A stretch of DNA of 30,406 bases from an uncultured Prevotella sp. (GCA_900768785.1 CAAGEG010000009.1:1-30406), one strand, 5' to 3'; shown: positions 14,095-23,149, counted from the first letter of the stretch. The notes: generated by a model not told the origin, from the sequence alone. Made by a program: numbers and translations.

Positions 14095-17000
14095 TTATTT
14101 ATTGTTTATCATTATCTTCTTTCCATTGTGGATATAAATACCTTTTTGTGTAGGTTTAGAAATGCGTACACCTTGTGTAGTAAACCATTCGCCACCTTGT
14201 GCATCGGCATTTACATTCACTTCGTTAATGCTTGTTGCTATGTAAGCAGCCTCTGCAGCCTGGAGTTCTTTAATTGCCGCGTTGATTACTTCATTAAGAT
14301 CGGCTGTGTCATAAACACCTTGAGCCTTGTCAATAGCGTCTTTTAGAGCCTTTGCATCTGCATTAGTATTTACGTCAGCATCACCAAGAAGAGTTGTAGC
14401 TTTCTGTATTTCAGCAAGCAACAAATCCTTTGAGGCGGTAACATCATCAGCAACAAATTCGTCCAACCAGCGTGGGTCACCTGTCTTCAACTTGTTTTGA
14501 AGCGTGTTTAACGCAAGAGTGAAGTCGCCATCAGAAGCCAAAGCGAATGCAGGTTCGGTAATAAGATATGTTCCTGTTTGGTCTGCGCCTTGCTTAGTTG
14601 CATCTATCCAACCAGCTTGAACAGCACCGGCTTTCCAATAAGTGTTGTTTTCATATACTACAGTAGGATTTGGAGAGTTCTGACCACCTAACCAACCACG
14701 TACTTCATTACCGTTTTGTGTACATTCTGCAAGTATTACGCTCTTCATTGTTAATTCAAGAGACGTCTGACCCTTACCATTCATATTGTTCAACTGCTTT
14801 TCTACAGCAATCTTATAAAGAGTAGAGTTGGTCAAAGATACTATTTGCTTGAAAGAGATCTGATTCGGGTCAAGGTCTTTTACGCGTCCACCACTCTGAA
14901 GCAAGTAACCGGTATGTCCTTCTTTAGACCATAGAGTAGATTTGTTTACTGACAAGTTAGCCGGATAACCCTTACCATTGAAGTCAAAGATAACAGAGCT
15001 ACCAATAAATTCAGCTTGTACATTATCTACAGCCAAAGTATTAACCAAAGTTTTCTGGTTGTCTCTTACCAATTGTGTTGAAAGACCATTGATTTCTACG
15101 TTAGATATAGCTACATTATCAATATATTTATATTGGTCAGACTGAGTTCCGTCGGCTTTCAAAGCTAATGTAGATGTTCCATTCAAGAAGATAAAAGGTG
15201 CGGAAACTGTTTCTGTCTTCAGTCCTGCAGCATTAATTTTAGCAGGAGCATTAGCATCAAGACCTGCAATTGTCAAAGATGCCGGAGCTTCTATTGAACC
15301 TGAGACTGTATATGAGCCATTTGCTGCAAGATTAATAGTTATATCTCCAACATTATCAATAGATTGTTTTGCTTCATTAAGGGCAGTTGTGATATCAGTA
15401 TCTGTTGCCGGAGAAATTACAACAGGAACAGCCAAAGCCTGTGCAGCATCATATTCAACGAGCCAACGTGGGTCTCCGGTCTTATATTTAGCTTGTTGTG
15501 AACCGCAGAATACATGGAAGTCGCCTGCAGAAGCATCAACAAATGTTGGATTTGTTACGAGGTCCGTACCATTACCATAATTGTCTTGGCTATCTGTTTT
15601 ACCGGTAGTACTGTTCCAGAATGTATTATTCTGCATCACACTTGCAGCATTGAATGAAGAGAATGTCTTAGATTGTGTAAGACGACGCATAACCTGACTT
15701 GAACAATCATACCAGATATTATCTTTAATAGTAAGTATCATTTGACCCGCCTTACTAGCTACACCTCCATAATTACCCCATTGACCGCTTGTACCGGAAG
15801 GTATAACATTATAGAATGTATTGTTTGTGTAGGTCATAGACCAAGTATCAGTAGCTTCTGTATAGCCATAGCGGTCAATACGTGCATTATTGCTATAACG
15901 AACAAAATACTTTGGAGCAGCTGTACCATAAACAGTTGAGTTTTTAATTGTAAGATCTTTAATACCACCTGACTTAAATGAAATTAAAGCTTCGTTAGAA
16001 ATCGCTGTGGTTTCTGATGCCAAGCTTATTAAAGCATTATCAATTGTAAAATCAACTACACAATAAGGCGTACTATTATCATAGAACAAAGAACCTTTAG
16101 CACCTTTAATCTCTACATTAGCTATCTTAACCGTGCTTACTCGATAGTAGTTATTTATCAGCTCTACTGTAGGAGTTGTACTCATAGAAATAACCGGAGT
16201 TGCCAAAGTTGATGCATCGATAGTAGCGGGAGCGTCAGCATCACCTACAATAGATATAGCTGCGGGTGCTTCAATAGAGGCTGACATGGTGTAAGCGCCA
16301 TCGGCAGCAAGGCTTATTGATATATCTCCAACCAAGTCTCCGCCGTTTATTATCTCTTCTTTCTTAGCATTAACAAGTTCAGTAAGGTTAGTTCCTGTCT
16401 CGGCAGTAATGTTTACGGGTAAAACCTCAGGTACTCTTGTTATAGAAAGAGGCAATATTTGCATGGTAGAATTGTTGATGCTTATAGCTCCAACCACATC
16501 ATATTTCTTACCTTTTACGGGTTCGTCTATTGTCAGAGAGAATTTATTGTATCCGGCAATTGTTTGTTCTCCTTCTTTAAATGTGATATTTTTGCCTGTT
16601 CCAAGCGTATATTCCAAGTTTTTGAATACAACAACTTTATTAACATTAGCCTCAACGACATCAGCAAAAGTAGCTTCATCGTATGTCACAGCAGCAGGTT
16701 CGCCTTCAGCAGCAACAAGTTCTGTCAAAGGAACAATTTCAAACAAGGCGTTATAAACATCGGTTTTTGCAATCCAATTTGGAACTATTTTAGAACCGAC
16801 AGGCAGAGTTGTTGCCTTCTTACTATCGTATATCAAAGAGAAAGAATTAGCATCCTTAATATAAACATTCGTATTGTCGGGGTTAGCAACAACGGTTGCA
16901 TCTCCTGTAAAGCCGAAAAGAGAGCCTTTGGCAAGAGCATTTACACTTGCAAGATCCGCTTGTGTATCTACGGTTGTAAATGTTGCTTCATTCTCAAAAC

Positions 17001-17664
17001 TTGTATCGGCATCTTTAACAGCTATTGCTTTAACGGTTGTTGTTGCTGTTATTGCGAACGGATTGCCGTCGTAGAGAGTTCCGTTTTCAGTTGTTACAGC
17101 ATATCCGTTTGTAGTATAATAAATGCTTGCACCTTCTGTTTCACATGCAAGAGTTACATTTGTAGAACCGATGAAATAAGTATCGGCTGTTATTGTAGGC
17201 ACTTTAACCGGTATTTCGGCATCGTTAAGAGTAACGACAATGCTTGTTATACGAGCTTGTGCTTTTGCTGTCATCACAATTTTCTTAGCATTACCCGTCC
17301 AAGTACCACTTGACAATTCGTTTTCATCAATTGTGATATTTGCAGGACCATAACTAGATGTAGTACAATTAACCTTTAAATTAGTAATGCTTGCCGCTGA
17401 CTCAATTGTAAGTGTTGAACCTTGATACATACGAATATGATCACTCTGCGGAACATTCGCAAAATCGCCACTACTACCTTTTAAATAAGTAAACGTAACA
17501 CCACTTTGCGAGGCAACAAGTGAATTTGTTTCTCCTTTAGCAAATGTTGAACTGTTTGTCTGTAGAGTAAAATCTACGGCATAAGCTGTGCTTGTCAGAA
17601 ACGACAGCAGCAACGTCAGCATAGCCAGAGATACCACTCTAAACTTAATTAGTCTTTTTTTCAT
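14095..17664 (-). CDS. Large secreted protein with duplicated DUF4957/DUF5123-like beta-helix modules
   Basis: A 1189-aa exported protein. A Sec signal ends at about Ala29 (STAYA, then VDFTL); there is no lipobox. Residues 30-150 are a beta-sandwich-like region. About 153-230 resembles a chitobiase C-terminal-type domain (GASIYYTTNG, then TTTVKAIAV). About 232-405 looks OB-fold-like. Two related modules follow, about 413-735 and 748-1066: each opens with an INLAANGSYT-type and SIEAPASLTIAG-type strand, continues with short Asn-rich strands (NNTFYN, NSTLYK) typical of right-handed parallel beta-helices, and closes with KTGDPRWL. This is the DUF4957-DUF5123 pattern known from pectin-related Bacteroides loci. 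About 1075-1150 is a helical FIVAR-like repeat, and the end (TTQGVRISKPTQKGIYIHNG) is a conserved Bacteroidales C-terminal tail. It is transcribed alone. I infer a surface or secreted polysaccharide-binding or lyase-like role; catalytic residues are not recognised. Confidence 0.85.
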   Translation of the reverse strand: MKKRLIKFRVVSLAMLTLLLSFLTSTAYAVDFTLQTNSSTFAKGETNSLVASQSGVTFTYLKGSSGDFANVPQSDHIRMYQGSTLTIESAASITNLKVNCTTSSYGPANITIDENELSSGTWTGNAKKIVMTAKAQARITSIVVTLNDAEIPVKVPTITADTYFIGSTNVTLACETEGASIYYTTNGYAVTTENGTLYDGNPFAITATTTVKAIAVKDADTSFENEATFTTVDTQADLASVNALAKGSLFGFTGDATVVANPDNTNVYIKDANSFSLIYDSKKATTLPVGSKIVPNWIAKTDVYNALFEIVPLTELVAAEGEPAAVTYDEATFADVVEANVNKVVVFKNLEYTLGTGKNITFKEGEQTIAGYNKFSLTIDEPVKGKKYDVVGAISINNSTMQILPLSITRVPEVLPVNITAETGTNLTELVNAKKEEIINGGDLVGDISISLAADGAYTMSASIEAPAAISIVGDADAPATIDASTLATPVISMSTTPTVELINNYYRVSTVKIANVEIKGAKGSLFYDNSTPYCVVDFTIDNALISLASETTAISNEALISFKSGGIKDLTIKNSTVYGTAAPKYFVRYSNNARIDRYGYTEATDTWSMTYTNNTFYNVIPSGTSGQWGNYGGVASKAGQMILTIKDNIWYDCSSQVMRRLTQSKTFSSFNAASVMQNNTFWNSTTGKTDSQDNYGNGTDLVTNPTFVDASAGDFHVFCGSQQAKYKTGDPRWLVEYDAAQALAVPVVISPATDTDITTALNEAKQSIDNVGDITINLAANGSYTVSGSIEAPASLTIAGLDANAPAKINAAGLKTETVSAPFIFLNGTSTLALKADGTQSDQYKYIDNVAISNVEINGLSTQLVRDNQKTLVNTLAVDNVQAEFIGSSVIFDFNGKGYPANLSVNKSTLWSKEGHTGYLLQSGGRVKDLDPNQISFKQIVSLTNSTLYKIAVEKQLNNMNGKGQTSLELTMKSVILAECTQNGNEVRGWLGGQNSPNPTVVYENNTYWKAGAVQAGWIDATKQGADQTGTYLITEPAFALASDGDFTLALNTLQNKLKTGDPRWLDEFVADDVTASKDLLLAEIQKATTLLGDADVNTNADAKALKDAIDKAQGVYDTADLNEVINAAIKELQAAEAAYIATSINEVNVNADAQGGEWFTTQGVRISKPTQKGIYIHNGKKIMINNK

Positions 17665-17847
17665 AATAATTAATTGGTTTAGTTAATAGATAAAATTGGT
17701 AATAATTAGATTCAAACTACATTAATACAATAATGCAACACATAATTATACTACATCTTGTGCTTATATAGACATCGCAAAAGATGATATGTACTCATTA
17801 TATCAAACAAATTTTGAAATATTGTAAAATAGAGAAGAGAATTGCCA

Positions 17848-18684
17848 CTATCCCCTTCTTCTAAATTCGGCACATGTTATGGCAGTAGCAATTGCCACAT
17901 TAAGACTTTCGGCATGGTCGTCTTTGGTGTAAGAAGGTATATACAAGGTGCGATTAACTCTTTGCATTACCTCCGGTGAAACGCCCCTACCCTCGTTGCC
18001 CATAACGATAATTCCGGTATTAGAGAGCTGTTGCGTATAAATGTTTTCGCCTGTTAACGACGTGGCATATATAGGAACGGTTGACGGAAGTTTGTCAAAC
18101 AACGACAAAATATCGGTATAGACGAGTCTTACTCTTGCAATACTGCCCATAGTGGCTTGCACAACCTTCGGGCTAAAAGCATCAACAGTATCATTACCAC
18201 ATATGATTGTTGATATTCCAAACCAGTCTGCTATACGGATAATGGTACCCAAATTGCCCGGATCTTGCACCCGGTCGAGTGCCAAACATAGTTCTTTACT
18301 ACAAATATCCATATCTACATCTTCGCGAGGGATATCAAACAAAGCCAATACCTGCTGCGGATGTAACAAGAAACTAACTCTTTTCAGTTCATCGGCACTT
18401 ACTACAACATCGCAAGCACGCAACTTTCGCCCTGTCGTTTCATACCATTCGGCTGTAGCTATCAGGCGACGTGGTTCGGAAAACCTCATCAAGTCGCCCA
18501 CTACCTTTGGACCTTCTGCAACAAAGACATCATCTTTGGTTCGGTATTTCTTCATTTCAAGCGACTTTACATACTTAATCAATGCAGAAGACAGTTTGTT
18601 TTGAGAATCTGTCCCTGATACATGGCGGAATGTGTCATCGCTTACACGATAGGGAGTTGACATGCTTTTGTTTCCTTTTGACAT
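17848..18684 (-). CDS. SpoU/TrmH-family RNA 2'-O-methyltransferase
   Basis: A 278-aa SPOUT methyltransferase that places a 2'-O-methyl group on rRNA or tRNA using S-adenosylmethionine. An N-terminal substrate-binding domain (about residues 30-120, KYVKSLEMKKYRTKDDVFVAEGPKVV) precedes the knotted catalytic domain. All three SpoU motifs are present: LDRVQDPGNLGTIIRIADWFG (about 136-156), IVMGNEGRGVS (226-236) and ESLNVAIATAI (259-269). The exact RNA target is not predictable. It is divergently transcribed from tamL. A second ATG at 18663 (MSTPYRV) could also be the start. Confidence 0.93.
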   Translation of the reverse strand: MSKGNKSMSTPYRVSDDTFRHVSGTDSQNKLSSALIKYVKSLEMKKYRTKDDVFVAEGPKVVGDLMRFSEPRRLIATAEWYETTGRKLRACDVVVSADELKRVSFLLHPQQVLALFDIPREDVDMDICSKELCLALDRVQDPGNLGTIIRIADWFGISTIICGNDTVDAFSPKVVQATMGSIARVRLVYTDILSLFDKLPSTVPIYATSLTGENIYTQQLSNTGIIVMGNEGRGVSPEVMQRVNRTLYIPSYTKDDHAESLNVAIATAITCAEFRRRG

Positions 18685-18766
18685 TGTTGAAATGTATTTT
18701 CTTTTTTCTATACCTTATTATATATATGTTTGGATATCCGAACCTTGATTATATATATTGATAGCT

Positions 18767-18798
18767 TTTGCAAAAATACTATATTTTTATTATTTTTG
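18767..18798 (+). promoter_or_regulatory. tamL promoter, with an overlapping minus-strand -7 motif
   Basis: TTTG (18767-18770) and TATTTTTG (18791-18798, exact TAnnTTTG) are 20 bp apart, a full consensus promoter pointing at tamL; transcription would begin near 18805, about 14 nt before ATG 18819. On the minus strand 18771-18778 reads TATTTTTG, a candidate -7 element for the SpoU gene with an 80-nt leader; its -33 is poor. The two would compete for polymerase. Confidence 0.75.
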
Positions 18799-18818
18799 CA
18801 CGTCCAACAATATTATTA

Positions 18819-21047
18819 ATGACAAATAAAATCATAAGCAACATACTATCGGCACTATCTGCCCTTATTGTTATCATGGCAGTTTCAGGATGCTCAACAA
18901 CGAGAAACATACCCGATGGAATGTTTTTGTTGGACAAAGTGAGTGTTGTTTCGGATAACAAACAGCTTGACGCCGAAAATTTTGAACCGTATGTAAGACA
19001 GAGAGGAAGTTCAAAATGGTTCTCTAAGTTTAATAATTCTTCCGACAAATACACATTATCCGATGCAGATAGCGCAAGTAGAAAGGACAGAGTGCTGAAA
19101 CGAAAGAGTGAAAAGTCTTTGATTTTCGATTCTTTAAAAGCCACTCAGACATGTAACGACCTTGCCGGAGCGATGAGAGACTTGGGATATATACACGCAA
19201 CAGCAGACTACAGACTTGATTTTCATAAAAACAAACGTGTAAATGTTGTTTATAGACTTCATAACGGCAAAAGATATGTTATCGGAAACGTGAGATACGA
19301 CATACAAGACTATGGTATAGCAAAACTTATGAACGACAACGGGATGATGAAACCCTATTTAAGCAAGGGGCAACCATTTCTTATAAGAGACCTTGAATAT
19401 GAACGCAAAAGGATTACAACGTTTCTTAACAACAACGGATATTTCAATTTCAACCGAGATTTCATCTCATTTACGGCAGATACATCACGCAATAGCACGG
19501 ATGTAGATTTAACATTACACATACAAAAATACAGAACGGGCAGCAACAAACAAGCTATTGACCACAAGCAATATACCATAAGCCGAATTAACTTTCACCC
19601 TATTGGCGACAACCAAAATATTCCTTTAAGACGCCGAGTATTGGAAGAAACCACTATGTTTGAGGAAGGAAAGTTGTATAATGCCGATGATTTGCAAAAG
19701 ACATACAACAGATTTGGGATGTTGCCTGCTGTTAAATACACAAACATAAGGTTTACAGAGGATGCCGAAACCAACACTTTGGCATGTGACATCGGCGTAA
19801 GTACCAACAAGACAAACAGCATTAGCTTTCAGCCGGAAGGCACCAACACAGCCGGAGATTTGGGAGCTGCGGCTTCTTTAACCTATGAAAACAAAAATCT
19901 TTTTAAAGGTTCTGAGACGTTCAGCATAAAATTGCGTGGGGCTTACGAGGCAATAACGGGTCTTGAAGGATATCAAAACCAAGATTACGAAGAGTATAAT
20001 TTGGAGACCAAGCTTATGTTTCCACGTTTCATGTTCCCGTTTTTGTCAAAGAAATTCAGGCGTCAGTCTATGGCAGTTTCCGAGTTGTCGGCAAGCTATA
20101 ACCTGCAAAACCGTCCTGAATTCCATAGACGAGTCTTCACGGCAGCATGGAGATACCGTTGGAGTAACTCTTCCCAGAAAAAGAACTATAGGGTTGACGT
20201 TATCGATCTAAACTATATCTACATGCCGTGGATATCTGCCACATTTAAAGAAAACTATCTTGATAATGCCGGAAACAGAAATTCAATATTAAGATACAAC
20301 TACGAAGACTTGTTTATCATGAAACTTGGCTTCAGCATGTCTGCAAACAACAAGAACGAAGCCTTTCGTATAAATGTTGAAAGTGCAGGTAATTTGCTCT
20401 CCGGATTGACACGAACCTTAGACATGCAGCAAAACAACGACAAGCAATACACCTTATTTAATATAGCCTTTGCACAATATGTAAAAGGAGATTTCGACTA
20501 TACGAAGATTGTACCCCTAAACAATAACAACAATATTGCGTTACATTGTGGATTCGGTATTGCTTATCCTTATGGCAACAGCAAAGTTTTGCCATTTGAA
20601 AAGAGATATTTCTCGGGTGGAGCAAACTCGGTTAGAGGTTGGAGTGTAAGACAATTAGGTCCCGGAAAGTTTAAGGGGACAGACGGGGCAATAGACTTTA
20701 TCAACCAAACAGGTGACATGAAGCTTGATTTAAACGTTGAATTAAGGTCGTTCTTATTTTGGAAAATCTACGGAGCTGCATTTGTTGACGCCGGAAATAT
20801 ATGGACTTTGAGGTATTATAATGAGCAAGAAGGAGGTCAGTTTGACATAAAAGACTTCTACAAACAGATTGCTGTTGCCTACGGATTGGGCATCAGGCTC
20901 AACTTTGACTACTTCATACTACGCTTCGATATGGGTATGAAAGCCATAAACCCTGCTTATGACACAGAGAATGAGCATTATGCCGTGTTCCATCCCGACT
21001 TTAGTCGAGACTTTGCCTTTCATTTTGCAGTAGGCCTTCCATTCTGA
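18819..21047 (+). CDS. tamL: TamL: lipidated TamA/BamA-family outer-membrane assembly protein
   Basis: A 742-aa Omp85-family barrel. I start it at ATG 18819, since the in-frame ATG at 18768 sits inside the promoter. The N-terminus MTNKIISNILSALSALIVIM runs into a lipobox AVSGC with Cys25, then STTRNIPDG; a lipidated N-terminus is the mark of TamL, the Bacteroidota form of TamA, which works with TamB in outer-membrane lipid or protein transport. POTRA-like repeats fill about residues 30-330 (GKRYVIGNVRYDIQD, YTISRINFHPIGD). The barrel carries the Omp85 loop-6 motif VRGW at residues 605-608 and ends with the beta-signal HFAVGLPF. No tamB is in the window. The 3' end overlaps the convergent lipoprotein gene by 47 bp. 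Confidence 0.9.
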   Translation: MTNKIISNILSALSALIVIMAVSGCSTTRNIPDGMFLLDKVSVVSDNKQLDAENFEPYVRQRGSSKWFSKFNNSSDKYTLSDADSASRKDRVLKRKSEKSLIFDSLKATQTCNDLAGAMRDLGYIHATADYRLDFHKNKRVNVVYRLHNGKRYVIGNVRYDIQDYGIAKLMNDNGMMKPYLSKGQPFLIRDLEYERKRITTFLNNNGYFNFNRDFISFTADTSRNSTDVDLTLHIQKYRTGSNKQAIDHKQYTISRINFHPIGDNQNIPLRRRVLEETTMFEEGKLYNADDLQKTYNRFGMLPAVKYTNIRFTEDAETNTLACDIGVSTNKTNSISFQPEGTNTAGDLGAAASLTYENKNLFKGSETFSIKLRGAYEAITGLEGYQNQDYEEYNLETKLMFPRFMFPFLSKKFRRQSMAVSELSASYNLQNRPEFHRRVFTAAWRYRWSNSSQKKNYRVDVIDLNYIYMPWISATFKENYLDNAGNRNSILRYNYEDLFIMKLGFSMSANNKNEAFRINVESAGNLLSGLTRTLDMQQNNDKQYTLFNIAFAQYVKGDFDYTKIVPLNNNNNIALHCGFGIAYPYGNSKVLPFEKRYFSGGANSVRGWSVRQLGPGKFKGTDGAIDFINQTGDMKLDLNVELRSFLFWKIYGAAFVDAGNIWTLRYYNEQEGGQFDIKDFYKQIAVAYGLGIRLNFDYFILRFDMGMKAINPAYDTENEHYAVFHPDFSRDFAFHFAVGLPF

Positions 21048-21459
21048 CAAGCCACTTATTGTTGGCCTTTACAAGGTGAAAAGAGAAGTTCCCCTCATCG
21101 GCAATATAATGCTTACTACACAAATCTTCATTATTCAGATAATTATTCACCTTACATCTTACTATTGCAGTTGTGTCTGACAGATACTTAACATCTGTTA
21201 TCTCTACCGAGACACCGTCTTCTGAATTATTAATCATGTTTATGTCATCGCTAACTATATTACTTGCAAACAGCCTAAGCCATGCTTCCGAGTCGGAAGT
21301 AACATATTTACGAGCCTCGACTATGTTGACTGAAAAATAGTTATAAGCAAACGAGCTTGCCACATCTGCAACTTCTTTATCTTTAGAACCGATATATGCT
21401 TTCTTACAAGAAGCAAAAAAGCACATCAAAACAAAACAAATAATTAAGTTTTTATACAT
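21001..21459 (-). CDS. Small DUF4878-like lipoprotein
   Basis: A 152-aa lipoprotein with signal MYKNLIICFVLMCFFASC (Cys18) followed by KKAYIGSKD. The rest looks like a cystatin/NTF2-like fold of the DUF4878 kind: VADVASSFAYNYFSVNIVEARKYVTSDSE forms the first helices and ADEGNFSFHLVKANNKWLVRMEGL the last strands. Function is unknown; such proteins sit in the periplasmic or outer leaflet. Its last 47 bp (21001-21047) lie antisense to the end of tamL, so the two convergent genes share coding DNA. Its promoter is a TACCTTTG motif 16 bp before the start. Confidence 0.82.
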   Translation of the reverse strand: MYKNLIICFVLMCFFASCKKAYIGSKDKEVADVASSFAYNYFSVNIVEARKYVTSDSEAWLRLFASNIVSDDINMINNSEDGVSVEITDVKYLSDTTAIVRCKVNNYLNNEDLCSKHYIADEGNFSFHLVKANNKWLVRMEGLLQNERQSLD

Positions 21460-21474
21460 AGAGTTAATTTTCTA

Positions 21475-21482
21475 CAAAGGTA
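21475..21482 (-). promoter_or_regulatory. -7 element (TACCTTTG) of the DUF4878-like gene
   Basis: Minus-strand TACCTTTG fits TAnnTTTG exactly. It is 16 bp upstream of the ATG at 21459, giving a very short leader of about 10 nt. The plus-strand promoter of the metallohydrolase gene begins only 10 bp away. Confidence 0.6.
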
Positions 21483-21491
21483 TTTGTTTTT

Positions 21492-21523
21492 TTTGTTACA
21501 TAGATATTATCTTTATAAATTTG
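21492..21523 (+). promoter_or_regulatory. Promoter of the WalJ-like metallohydrolase gene
   Basis: TTTG (21492-21495) and TAAATTTG (21516-21523) are separated by 20 bp, a full Bacteroidota consensus promoter. Transcription would start near 21530, so the in-frame upstream ATG at 21484 is outside the transcript and 21541 is the start. Confidence 0.8.
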
Positions 21524-21540
21524 CAGTCAAAAACATAAAA

Positions 21541-22344
21541 ATGCTGAAATTCATATCTTTCGGCAGCGGAAGCTGCGGCAACTGCTATTATATCTATACA
21601 GAAGAAACAGGCTTGATTATAGACGTAGGTATTGGCTTTAGAAGAATAAAAAAATATTTCCTCGACTATGGTCTAAGCATGCAACACATCAAAAACATAC
21701 TTATCACACATGACCATGCAGACCATGTAAAAGCTGTTGGTGCACTTAGCAACACATTAGGACTGCCTGTGTATGCAACAAAACAGGTGCATGAAGGTAT
21801 CAAACGCAACTATTGCGTAAAAAAGAAAATAGACGCAGAACATATAAGATACCTAAACACGAATGAAAATCTTGTGCTTGATGATTTTGACATAAAGGTT
21901 TTCAAAGTGCCACATGACAGTCTTGAAAATGTCGGCTTCAGTATTAAACACAAAGACACTACCTTTTGCATCATGACAGATATAGGACACGTAACCGAAG
22001 AAATGTCACAAGCAATAGGCGATGCCGATTATCTCATTATAGAAGCCAATCATGACGAAGAAATGTTAAAGGCCGGTCCTTATCCGGAGCACCTTAAAAA
22101 AAGGATAAACAGCGAGAATGGGCATCTCTCTAACAAGCAATGTGCCAAAGCAATAAGCAATTTCGCTACAGAAAAGCTCAAACACGTGTGGCTTTGTCAC
22201 CTAAGTCAGGAGAACAACCACCCGGAGCTTGCTCGCAAAACAGTAGAAATAGAACTCATGAACTCACAACGCATAGACACGACAGCTATAAAAATTGACG
22301 TTCTGAAGCGAAGTGCGCCTTGTGATATTTGTGAACTGAGATAG
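21541..22344 (+). CDS. MBL-fold metallohydrolase, WalJ/YycJ-like
   Basis: A 267-aa metallo-beta-lactamase-fold protein from ATG 21541 (MLKFISFGSGSCGNCYYIYT). The metal-binding motif THDHADH sits at residues 56-62. Further ligands are in VPHDSLENVGF, the MTDIGHV segment, and NGHLSNKQC and LCHLSQENN near the end. The FGSGSCGNCYYI start and overall pattern are those of the YycJ/WalJ family, proposed exonuclease-like proteins with a role in DNA replication or cell-wall signalling. In Bacteroidota there is no WalK-WalR link, so the name marks homology only. The DUF4923 gene follows 52 bp downstream and may be co-transcribed. Confidence 0.9.
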   Translation: MLKFISFGSGSCGNCYYIYTEETGLIIDVGIGFRRIKKYFLDYGLSMQHIKNILITHDHADHVKAVGALSNTLGLPVYATKQVHEGIKRNYCVKKKIDAEHIRYLNTNENLVLDDFDIKVFKVPHDSLENVGFSIKHKDTTFCIMTDIGHVTEEMSQAIGDADYLIIEANHDEEMLKAGPYPEHLKKRINSENGHLSNKQCAKAISNFATEKLKHVWLCHLSQENNHPELARKTVEIELMNSQRIDTTAIKIDVLKRSAPCDICELR

Positions 22345-22396
22345 ACAAACATACATTAATTAAGACACAAACCAAAATAGTATTAATATAGAAATA

Positions 22397-23059
22397 ATGA
22401 ATACTACATCTAAAGCATTACTATTGAGTTTAATGTTAACCGCCGGCGTGCAGACACATGCTCAATCATCACTCGGAGATTTAGTGAAAGGCACTCTCAA
22501 CAAGGATAACGACACAACAAAAACATCAACAACCAACAGCAATTCAGGAAGTATATTATCTTCAATAGCAAACGCCATTACAGGCAATTGCGTGTCTGCT
22601 AAAGACAAAATCGTTGGTACGTGGGTATATCAAGGACCGGCCGTGGTCATGAAAGGCGATAATGCCTTAAAGAATATTGGAGGAAAAATTGCCTCTTCAA
22701 AAATGGAGAGCACTCTAAAGACCAAACTTGAGGCTTACGGATTTAAAGCCGGTGATGTCACCATGACTTTTGACGACAAAGGAAACTTCACTCAAGTGCT
22801 GTCAAAGCAGACTGTTAAAGGCACTTATACTATTGAAGACGAGAAAATCGTGCTGAAATACGGAGGCAAAATATCTCAAATAGCAGGCACAACTCAGCTT
22901 GACGGCAACGATTTGATAATAGTTATGGATGCTTCAAAGCTACTTACTCTGGCTAACACTCTCGGCAATCTATCAACCAACAGCACGGTAAAGACAGCCG
23001 CTTCGCTAATTAGCAGTATGGACGGGCTTGAATGCGGACTAAGACTGACAAAGAAATAA
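22397..23059 (+). CDS. DUF4923 family exported protein
   Basis: A 220-aa protein with a Sec signal, cleaved most likely after Ala22 (VQTHA, then QSSLGDL); no lipobox. A Thr/Ser/Asn-rich linker follows (about residues 38-60). The conserved part reads IVGTWVYQGPAVVMKGDNALKNIGG, VTMTFDDKGNFTQVLSKQTVKGTY and MDGLECGLRLTKK, the lipocalin-like pattern of DUF4923 in Bacteroidales. Probably periplasmic or surface-associated; function unknown. No own promoter motif is seen in the 52-bp gap to the metallohydrolase gene, suggesting read-through. Confidence 0.85.
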   Translation: MNTTSKALLLSLMLTAGVQTHAQSSLGDLVKGTLNKDNDTTKTSTTNSNSGSILSSIANAITGNCVSAKDKIVGTWVYQGPAVVMKGDNALKNIGGKIASSKMESTLKTKLEAYGFKAGDVTMTFDDKGNFTQVLSKQTVKGTYTIEDEKIVLKYGGKISQIAGTTQLDGNDLIIVMDASKLLTLANTLGNLSTNSTVKTAASLISSMDGLECGLRLTKK

Positions 23060-23083
23060 TAACCAATCTATACCATAACACAC

Positions 23084-23122
23084 AAAGGCTTATACGTACA
23101 GACATGCGCATAAGCCTTTTTT
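23084..23122. terminator. Terminator of the DUF4923 gene, shared with the convergent FAD gene
   Basis: AAAGGCTTAT (23084-23093) and ATAAGCCTTT (23110-23119) form a 10-bp stem with a 16-nt loop, followed on the plus strand by a run of T. It lies between two convergent genes and may stop both transcripts, though the minus-strand T tract is short. Confidence 0.88.
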
Positions 23123-23149
23123 GTATCTAAACAAAATGCTTGACGGCAA

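Noticed and set aside
16459..17313. 284-codon plus-strand frame inside the beta-helix gene
   Set aside because: Antisense shadow of a repetitive gene; Cys/Ser/Phe-rich composition unlike a real protein, no start context.
17575..17664. Lipoprotein signal in the beta-helix protein
   Set aside because: The signal ends STAYA-VDF with no Cys, so it is a signal peptidase I substrate.
18768..18818. Longer N-terminus of TamL
   Set aside because: It lies inside the consensus -33/-7 promoter (18767-18798) and would put 17 residues ahead of the signal peptide.
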